DNA of 64,000 nucleotides, taken from the NCBI GenBank assembly GCA_934045905.1, contig OW203767.1, positions 13,581,073-13,645,072 of the forward strand. The letters are read 5' to 3'. Source of the stretch: Leuctra nigra. Its lineage: Eukaryota; Arthropoda; Insecta; Plecoptera; Leuctridae. A program made the position numbers and the translations under genes. Below are positions 56,725 to 64,000 of this stretch, piece after piece (the stretch's first letter is position 1; the number at the start of each line of letters is the position of its first letter). The notes beneath the pieces were generated by a model that saw nothing but the letters and a program-made list of their open reading frames with translations, made no database searches and was not told the DNA's origin.

Positions 56725-57175
56725 AACAACACACTACACAGCGTATGACGTCACGAAAGTGTACACCGGTGCAAGATGTAAATTCAATGAACTGTCAGTC
56801 TTCATTTCAACAGCTCATTACAATTCGCGATGCTTGATTCGTTCTTGACGTCCAAATTCTCGAACATTTGCTCGAAGTGATTCCATGATAACGACTAACG
56901 AGTTAACGAAAGTCTGTGTGTAGTGATCCTTTACTAACACATTTTAAGTTAACACCGAGTCGTGAGCTAACTAATAACTTGGTAGATTAGTTAGGTACCT
57001 ACAACCAAGTTCTGTAACCTGTAATGCATTGCTTCTGGATGGCGGCGCAGTGTTAAAGTGTGTTTCTGTTACGCGTGGTTTATTTTATCAAATATTTGTT
57101 GTGTAGTGTCTTAGAAGTGCTTACTGAAACATGGTGAAAGAAGAGTAAGAATTCTTAAGAGAACACTACATAAGC

Positions 57176-58276
57176 ATGCTTGGAATGATGAAAGGTATGG
57201 AAGAAACAAGTGATTTTGGCGTTGGTAGTGGTAGTATCTTTGGTAGTGGACTCAACATAGACACGTGCGGCCTGGATGCAAGTAGGGAAGGTAGAGGAGA
57301 AAATATGTTGCTGAGAAGGCTATTAGACGAAAAAGACAAAAGGCTGCATGCATTGGAAGAAATAAACAAACTTCTGAGGGAGAAGGTAAATGATTACGAA
57401 GTAAAAATGAAAAATTGCAATATAATGGAAGGGGTGTCAAAGCAAGTAGTAGAAAGCACGGCCGCCAGGTGTCAGGCAAACGCGGGTGAAGAGGAACGAG
57501 GTGCCGGCGATCGCAGAGCCCTCTACAGCCAGGTTTTCAACACAACGAGGGTTTCCGAGGAATCGAGCAGCCAACACCATCTAGCGGAGCAGGAGGAACT
57601 GACAAGACGGGAAAATGAAGAAGTGGCGCGGAAAAAGAGAGAGAAGTACAGGGCCATATTGGAGCGCGGGAAGATGAAAGGCGAGCACCAGCAAGGAAAC
57701 GAAGAAAGAGAAGAGGTGAGCAAGAAATATGAGAACAAAGTACTGATATTAGGAGACTCTATGATTAGGAAGGCGGGCGCGGTGTGCAGAAAAGAAGGGT
57801 GTTTAGTGAATGTTTACCCGGGTATAAGGGTGCATGAGCTAAAAAATGTTATGGCAAATACTCCGAGAGGAGAAGTGGATCCGGAGGTAGTAGTAATGGA
57901 CCCGGAGGTAGTAGTAATAAATGTGGGAACGAACAACATCAAGGCCAGAAGAGAGAAGCATTTAATGAATGAGATGGAGGAACTGATTGAAGAGGGAAGA
58001 AGAAAATACAAAGATGCGAAGTGGATTGTAAATGGGTTGATCTACCGAGATGATGTCTACCATTCGACAATCGATAAACTAAATGAGAGCCTAGAATGGC
58101 TATGTGAGGAGATGCACATAACATACTGGAACCCAAACACGGTTATCAGTGATGAAGATGCTGCCCATGACGGGGTGCACTTGAACGTGAACGGAGGATT
58201 GAAGCTAGGGAAGGCGATACTGGAGATAGTGGAGGCGGAGATAAACAAGGAAAATGAAGATATGACGGAAAACTGA
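57176..58276 (+). CDS. LINE ORF1: coiled coil plus SGNH-esterase-like domain
   Basis: The protein has 366 residues. The N-terminal third is charged and heptad-rich (LLRRLLDEKDKRLHALEEIN), a likely coiled coil for multimerisation, followed by a charged linker. The C-terminal half resembles SGNH/GDSL hydrolases: block I ILGDSMIRK, block III NVGTNNI and block V HDGVHLN with the catalytic-type His. Such esterase ORF1 proteins are known in CR1-group LINEs. A 7-residue tandem duplication is visible (DPEVVVM then DPEVVVI, about 57878-57919), possibly recent. The stop codon overlaps the ORF2 start as TGATG. Confidence 0.85.
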   Translation: MLGMMKGMEETSDFGVGSGSIFGSGLNIDTCGLDASREGRGENMLLRRLLDEKDKRLHALEEINKLLREKVNDYEVKMKNCNIMEGVSKQVVESTAARCQANAGEEERGAGDRRALYSQVFNTTRVSEESSSQHHLAEQEELTRRENEEVARKKREKYRAILERGKMKGEHQQGNEEREEVSKKYENKVLILGDSMIRKAGAVCRKEGCLVNVYPGIRVHELKNVMANTPRGEVDPEVVVMDPEVVVINVGTNNIKARREKHLMNEMEELIEEGRRKYKDAKWIVNGLIYRDDVYHSTIDKLNESLEWLCEEMHITYWNPNTVISDEDAAHDGVHLNVNGGLKLGKAILEIVEAEINKENEDMTEN

Positions 58277-61200
58277 TGAACACTGGGGGGAAGGGAAGTG
58301 AGTGGGAAGAAGAAATGGAGAATAATGGACAGAGATTAAGTGTAGAAACTATGACAAGGGAGTGTTTTTCGAAAGTGAACTGTAGAAGTGTTGTGGCAAA
58401 CAAGTTAGAGGAGAAAAGGAGACAAGGAGAAGAGGAGAAAACAGAAGAAGGAGGAGTGTTGGTGCTAAATAGGAACATAAGGCACTTCGCAGATAAAGGA
58501 CTGATCTTTTTGGAAGTGAATTGTAGGAGTGTATTAGCGAATAATATAGAATTTAGAACTGCCATAGAAATACAGAATCCAGATGTGATTATTGGTGTAG
58601 AATCCTTCTTAAATAGTAGTGTGTATGATAGTGAGGTATTCGGAAGTGGATTCCAGGTATTCCGGAAGGACAAATCCAGGAGGAGGGGAGGAATCTTCAT
58701 TTGTGTTAAAGATGGACTGGACTGTAAGGAACATTGGAGAGACAATGAAGTAGAAATAATGTGTGTAGATATTAAGGTTAAGAAAACAAGTGTGAAAGTG
58801 GTGGCGGTTTACAGATCGCCAGAGAGTGGAACTGAAGAGCTGGAGCGATTGTGTGAGAAGGCGGAAGAGTGGCCTGGAAATGTAGTGATAGGAGGTGATT
58901 TGAACTTACCACATGTCCGATGGGAGGAGGGTGATCATGAAGGGTGCTTTACTAAACAAGGATGGGTGCATAAGCTAATTAACCTGGGATTTGTACAAAC
59001 AGTTTTAACAGGTACTAGGATGTGTAATACTAATAGCGATAGAGCCAATCTACTGGACGTATTCCTAGTCAAACCACCAGAGATCTGGATCAGAAGTGAA
59101 GTTGTTGAGGGAATTAGTGATCATCTCATCCCTATCCTAGAAACTAGTATAGGTAGTGAAATAGCGACAACTGAGGCTGGCAAGAAGATATGGTGTTACA
59201 AAACGGCAGACCGAGCGGGATTGGAGATGTTCTTATGGGAAAACTTTGACAAGTGGAAAACAGACAACATAGGGATAGATGATATGTGGAACAGTTTTGT
59301 TACATTACTAGAAGAAGGTAGGAAAAGGTATGTCCCAGAGAAAACATTTAAAAATAATAGTGACCCGCCATACTATGATAAGGAGGTTAGAAGACTAAAG
59401 AGGAGAGCTAGATTAGCAAATAGAAAAAAAGGGGTAACTGAAGACTGGAAAATGGCTCGGAAGGAGCTGCAGAGTCAATTAAACGAAGCTAAAAAGAGGG
59501 CACTAGATAAGTATATGATGGGTATGTTCAATGAACAGGATAAGAGGGGAAGTTGGAGAAAACTATATGCGCACATTAGAGGGCAGATGGGAAGCACCAG
59601 AAACCTACCCACATTAGAAATAGATAATAGATTGGTGACGACTGATAAGGAGAAAGCAAACGAACTAAATAGGTTTTATGCAGAAGTGTTTCAGGCAAAG
59701 GAAGACATTAGTGAAATAATAGAGCTAGAGGAAGGAGAGGAAATGAAAATATCAAGGAGTGACGTAAGAAAGGCTGTCCAGGGAATGAAGGCGGGAAAAG
59801 CACCAGGACCCGATGGTATTACTAGCGAGATACTAAAACTAGCAATAGGAGCAGTTCAGCAATATTTACAGTACATTTTTTCATCTTCATTGGAGAGTGG
59901 CAAACTGCCAAAACAATGGAAGGAGGCCACTGTTGTACCGATTTACAAAAATGGGGAAAGATGTAGAGTGAGCAACTATAGGCCCGTTAGTTTAACTAAC
60001 TGCGGATGTAAGTTGATGGAAGGGCTTATGGGAAAATATATTAGGAAAGTGATGGAAAGGAAAAGATGGCTAGTGCATGAGCAACACGGTTTCAGAGCGG
60101 GCTTCTCCTGTGAGTCGCAACTCGCAGGGCTGACTCAAGACCTAGTGGATGTAGTGGATAACGGAAAGAGAGTGGATGCGGTCTTTCTCGACTTCGAAAA
60201 GGCGTTCGATAAGGTTCCACATGGGAAGCTAATAAAGAAGCTAGAGGGCATAGGTGTAGATAGGAAAGTAGTACATTGGGTTAGAGATTTTCTCACGAAT
60301 AGAAAACAGAAAGTAAGAGTGGGAAATGAATACTCGAGTGAAATAGAAGTAACGTCAGGGGTGCCACAAGGTAGTGTTTTGGGACCACTTTTATTTATTA
60401 TATATATTAACGACATAGGAAATTCACTAGAAAATAAATTTAGATTGTTTGCTGATGATGCGGTTGTTTATAGGCAGGTGGAATGTAAAACCGATGAGGT
60501 CTCATTACAGAATGATCTGAATGCTGTGTGGGAATGGGCCAGAAAAAATGACATGAAATTCAATGTCAAGAAATGTCAGATAGTTAGCTTCACAAACAGA
60601 AACATTGTGGAAGTACCAAATTACGACATGGGAGGAAATATTCTTGAATCGGGAGAGAAATACAAATACCTAGGCGTAGTGTTGGACAGGAGATTAAAGT
60701 GGAAGGATCAGGTGGAAGCAGTGACCACAAAGGCTACAAAAAATTTAAATTTTGTTATGAGAAGTTTAGATGGGGCAGCGCAAGAAGTGAAGGAAAAGGC
60801 TTACTTGTCACTCGTGAGACCGGTAGCGGAATATGCAGGAGCGGTGTGGGATCCCCACAAGGTGGGACAGATCAAGAACGTAGAAAGTATTCAAAGATGA
60901 GCAGCAAGGAGGGTAACCGGGAAACTAAGGAGAAGAAAATGGATCATACTGGAAAATAAAAGGGCAGGGATAAATATAAGACTGAAGAGAGTGCCAGAGA
61001 GTGTGACTGAGATAATTAATGGACTCGGATGGAAATCGTTGCAGGAAAGGAGAAGAGAGATGAGACTCTGCAATATGTTCAGAGCTTACTCTGGGAGTAG
61101 TGCTTGGGATGAGATCAGGCAAAGACTCAGGAAAGCAGATTACCGTGGGAGAAGGGATCATGAAGAGAAGGTGAAGATAATAGAATCAAGAACTAACATA

Positions 61201-61329
61201 GGAAAGTATTCATTTGTGAGGAGAACAGTAGAAGAATGGAATAAACTTAAGGAAGGTGTAATAAAACCAATGCCAGGGAGTGTAGGGGAGTTTAAAGAGA
61301 GATTGATAAACCAACTGAGGCCAGAATGA
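58276..61329 (+). pseudogene. LINE ORF2: AP endonuclease and reverse transcriptase, interrupted by one TGA
   Basis: The frame is open from 58276 to 60897 (874 residues), stops at TGA 60898-60900, then resumes in the same frame to 61329; without the stop it would be 1017 residues. Endonuclease motifs are VNCRSVLANN, GGDLNLPHVRW and SDHLIPI. Reverse-transcriptase motifs are GKAPGPDGI, NYRPVSL, FLDFEKAFDKVPH, GVPQGSVLGPLLF and FADDA (about residues 725-729). The C-terminal part, beyond the stop, has the usual LINE tail ending in a VEEWNKL block. The stop falls in the motif normally read QRRAAR, so a CGA or AGA codon probably mutated. This copy is likely non-functional for retrotransposition. Confidence 0.88.
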
Positions 61330-61907
61330 TAGATTATAGAAGAGGCATGGATGAATTTTCCTGAAATACGTTAGTCATAGTAAGAAGATTTTTAGTTTGT
61401 AATGACCTACTAGTTACAAATATATTTTAGGTACATAAATTATTAATTATGACCATATCATAATTACTATTAGATTAATTACATTATCAAGATATTTTTT
61501 GGTTAATAATATCAACACTATTATTATAATAATTATTATAGGTATTATTATTATTATTAAATTAAAATTAAGTGTTACCACCTGTATTAATACAATTTGT
61601 AACTTAATAAATCAATCAATCATCAATCAAATCTCGTATTATGGTATCCTGAAATTAAAATAACTATAATATGAACTTGATTCAGTATAAACTCGAGGAG
61701 CACAGAAATACTTCAGTTTTGTTTACTTTTCGTCAACAATCGAAAATTGACGTGCAAGGTCTGGCATCATTGTTGAAAATTGTTTAATTTGTTTTTCATT
61801 TTTGTAAAGTCGCAGTTGCCAACTCGCTTCCCAGGACATCGCGCTGCTTCGTGTGACAATATATTATTGATGTAGATTGCAACGTCGCACTTTGGAGCGG
61901 TATAATA

Positions 61908-62124
61908 ACTTAAACAGTTTTAATTTGGTATATATTTGAAGAGATGTGTCGACATAATATTATAAATGAAAGATTGAAGTTAATGGTGGTGTATTGGAAT
62001 TTTCTTAACTCTGTTTCGTTTACAAATGACCAGCAATCAAAGTAAGTCCCCATGTTATTTTCCATAAGAGGGTTTTGAAAAAGACTCCGGAAGTACCTAG
62101 TGGGCGTGGCACTCTAGTACTCTA
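61908..62124 (-). repeat. Right long terminal inverted repeat of the 5.6-kb structure
   Basis: This is the reverse complement of 56505-56724 with one substitution in the outer 197 bp. It is followed by ordinary AT-rich intron sequence. Confidence 0.85.
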
Positions 62125-63508
62125 TTGAAAAGTAAAAATTGAAATTTTTATGCTTCTAACAAATTAAACATGGGATTTTAAGGTGGCGCAATCACTCGAG
62201 GCATAGTCTCAGATCTTCATAAATTTTTGTGTACTTATTGATATTTATGACATACACAATCCCTGAAAAAATTAAACACTTCTCGTGTCTAGATTCTAAG
62301 ATAATTTGAGTTTTCTCCCCTATGTTATCTTATGGCAGCCAAGTAAAATCGTGTCATTTTTAAGCTAAAATGAAGTTCTAATTATTTTGTACCGTCAGAT
62401 TTTAACAAAAAACTTTTTTTCTGGTAGACATACGGACATACTATGAGGGAAAAAATTGAAAACGATACCAACGTGTGCTATTTTAAAAGTTATTAACCAT
62501 ATTCGAAATGATTTTCCTATACCTCCCATGTTAAAGTTTTGTACATTCTCAAAAGACATAGAATTGAAAACTCATTATTGGGCGGGAGTTGCAAACTTCA
62601 GGACATTAAATGAATATTTTATGCTTAAATATAGTTGAACTGTTGTAAAAGGTATTTTGAAATGGTAATTTCAAAAATAAATCAAAATGTGCTATATCGA
62701 GTGATCGCGCCATGTTAAGGGGGGCAGCTCAGTTCCCCGATTTGACACAGGTAGTATTGAGTCAGTCGAGGTTGGACCCTTGTGGAAGCAGGTTCACGTC
62801 GCTCCTCAGAGCAGTCGATTCATATCCCCCTCCCCATGCGAAACTTACCCACACCTGTCATGGCAAAATCCACCTGACTTGATCCCAGGTAGATTCCATT
62901 GTCTGATTTGACCATTCAGCACCACTGATACCTGCCTAATTGCCCCCCTCATATGCAAACATACTTTGATTGTAGTTTTTCGTAATATAATTATTATAAC
63001 CCCAGATAATTATTCCACTTTGAATTTGAATGCAATAGCTTTTTTAAAATTTGTTTTTCGCCAATATTTGAAGATGAAAACGAAACAAAAAGTGCTTCGC
63101 TTATTTTGATGATATATTATCATCGATATTTGAATTTTAAAAAAGCACTGTAATTTAATTTCGTGTCTGATTTTACTTAAACTATTGCCATAAATAAAAG
63201 ATTTGCAAAAAAACACACAAAAAGTCAGGAATTTCACAGCTCTTTGAAGAACTCGGAGACATTGAGAGACTATGGGCCGCTTTCATCCTGCCTATTATAA
63301 TACGCAGGTGTACTTCCAGACAAGAAGTCTACGACCCTCCTTTACCGTCTACTAGACAATATTACACGTTCTTGTTGTTATTAGAGTACAGCTCTCTGTG
63401 CATCATATTGCAATTATTTCCGCTGGCTCCACATGACAGTGAAAATTGTTTAGTTACAACAAACGATTCTAGATTGATTGACTGAGGGTCTGGGAGCCGT
63501 TGCAGATA
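62125..63508. other. APC1 intron 28 sequence, no exon found
   Basis: No segment matches the expected APC1 C terminus on the plus strand. A slightly GC-richer stretch at 62700-62960 has no coding character. Confidence 0.5.
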
Positions 63509-63680
63509 CTTGATGTCGGTGCTTCGGTTGAAGCTCCATTGTTCAAAACTTCACCATTCGACCTCCGACACCTAGGATGACGGAACCATGTCCGCCGAAA
63601 CGTCGTGGCAAACGGCCCTTTTTAGGCCCAAAACCACAAACAAACAGTGGAGCTTCAACCGAATAACCGACGACATCAAG
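63509..63680. repeat. Inverted-repeat element, 172 bp
   Basis: CTTGATGTCGG...CGGTTGAAGCTCCA at the left pairs with TGGAGCTTCAACCG...CCGACGACATCAAG at the right. The centre has CCGCCGAAACGTCGTGGC; a CATTTCGGCAGTCGTTGCG stretch of similar style lies at about 49939-49957. Confidence 0.55.
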
Positions 63681-63703
63681 CAACGATTCTAGTATATACA
63701 ATT

Positions 63704-63813
63704 ATTATAGAAACCCTACACTAGACAACGCCGCGGTACTAAATATAACAAATATTTAGTTTTATGGTTTTATATTTAGTACCGGGCGTTGTCCAGAGTA
63801 GGGTTTCTATAAT
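63704..63813. mobile_element. 110-bp hairpin MITE
   Basis: ATTATAGAAACCCTACACTA and its imperfect complement at the right end enclose AT-rich DNA; GACAACGCC-GGTACTAAATATA also pairs within the arms. Confidence 0.65.
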
Positions 63814-63892
63814 ATGCATTCCCGGTACATCAACTTCTTCGTTTATTATTATTGTAGTAAATACAACTTGTTACAACTCATCTTTACTTTAT

Positions 63893-64000
63893 GGCGTTTT
63901 CCACTGGCTGCACTGGGGCTGCACTGAAATGACGTCACCATACAAAACTCAATGCAAATTTGAAACTGAGTGCAGCACTAGTGCAGTCCAGTGAAAAACG
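63893..64000 (-). mobile_element. Second copy of the palindromic MITE, cut by the window end
   Basis: GGCGTTTTCCACTGGCTGCA at the left pairs with CAGTCCAGTGAAAAACG at the right edge. It shares GAAATGACGTCACCATACAA with 49729-49847 in reverse. Confidence 0.75.

Larger units (their letters stand above)
57000..61625 (+). mobile_element. Two-ORF non-LTR retrotransposon (LINE), CR1/L2-like
   Basis: ORF1 (57176-58276) and ORF2 (58276-61329, one internal stop) are followed by an AT-rich 3' region ending near 61625 in a short ATCAATCA-type tandem tail rather than poly(A), as in CR1/L2-type elements. The 5' boundary is not resolved; 57000 is approximate. The esterase-like ORF1 also points to the CR1/L2/Daphne group, but the clade call is inference. 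Confidence 0.85.
56505..62124. mobile_element. 5.6-kb structure bounded by about 200-bp near-identical inverted repeats
   Basis: The left arm (from 56505) and right arm (to 62124) are inverted copies. Over the outer roughly 197 bp I see one mismatch (CCC versus TCC). Similarity then decays over about 20 more bases, reaching about 56725 and 61908. The arms begin GAGTACTAGAGTGCCACG next to a TA dinucleotide on both sides, consistent with a TA target site. The interior holds a LINE. It may be a TA-target DNA transposon with long TIRs into which a LINE inserted, or a foldback unit moving together with the LINE. It lies in APC1 intron 28. Confidence 0.8.

Noticed and set aside
61620..62640. Missing 3' exons of APC1 in the 60-codon ORF at 62456
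   Set aside because: Translation shows none of the expected C-terminal APC1 residues and the DNA has intronic composition.

Overview
The window is nuclear DNA of an animal, almost certainly an insect. The genes are intron-bearing with canonical GT-AG junctions, exons are GC-rich against AT-rich introns and intergenic DNA, and the repeats are hAT, TA-target and foldback MITEs, LINEs, a Ty3/Gypsy-type LTR element and tRNA-derived SINEs. The order is not proven; an insect with a sizeable, repeat-rich genome (for example a hemipteran) would fit, but this is inference.

Layout. Positions 1 to about 28,300 hold no gene I can support. They contain a 35-bp minisatellite (2565-3050), a 34-bp tandem array (10135-10280), foldback MITEs, SINE copies, several hAT-type non-autonomous elements with 8-bp target-site duplications (TSDs; one hAT element lies inside another at 15849-17781), homopolymer G/C runs and a few isolated CpG-rich patches. 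A small single-exon Ser-rich gene of unknown function lies on the minus strand at 28453-28872, with a TATA box and CCAAT box upstream. A hAT MITE and a truncated LINE follow (29330-30201).

From 30873 to 56051 on the plus strand lies most of anaphase-promoting complex subunit 1 (APC1/ANAPC1). I resolved 28 coding exons whose phases join without a break into 1823 codons, from the initiator Met to near the C terminus. The last roughly 130-160 residues must lie beyond the window. Its introns are heavily colonised: an intact LTR retrotransposon with identical LTRs (32187-36789, intron 3, antisense), hAT elements (introns 9 and 16), two opposite copies of one TA-target MITE (introns 1 and 12), hairpin MITEs (introns 4, 24, 26), a LINE tail (intron 19), a tRNA-like element (intron 6), and a complete intronless alpha-1,3-fucosyltransferase gene nested in intron 26 (53303-54460).

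The last known APC1 intron (from 56052) runs to the window end. It carries a 5.6-kb structure bounded by about 200-bp inverted repeats that differ at one base (56505-62124). Inside is a two-ORF LINE (57176-61329) with an SGNH-esterase-like ORF1, a UGAUG stop/start overlap, and an ORF2 (endonuclease plus reverse transcriptase) spoiled by one in-frame TGA.

The two recognisable host genes act in unrelated processes: APC1 is the scaffold of the cell-cycle ubiquitin ligase APC/C, and the fucosyltransferase is a Golgi glycan enzyme. Their relation is positional.
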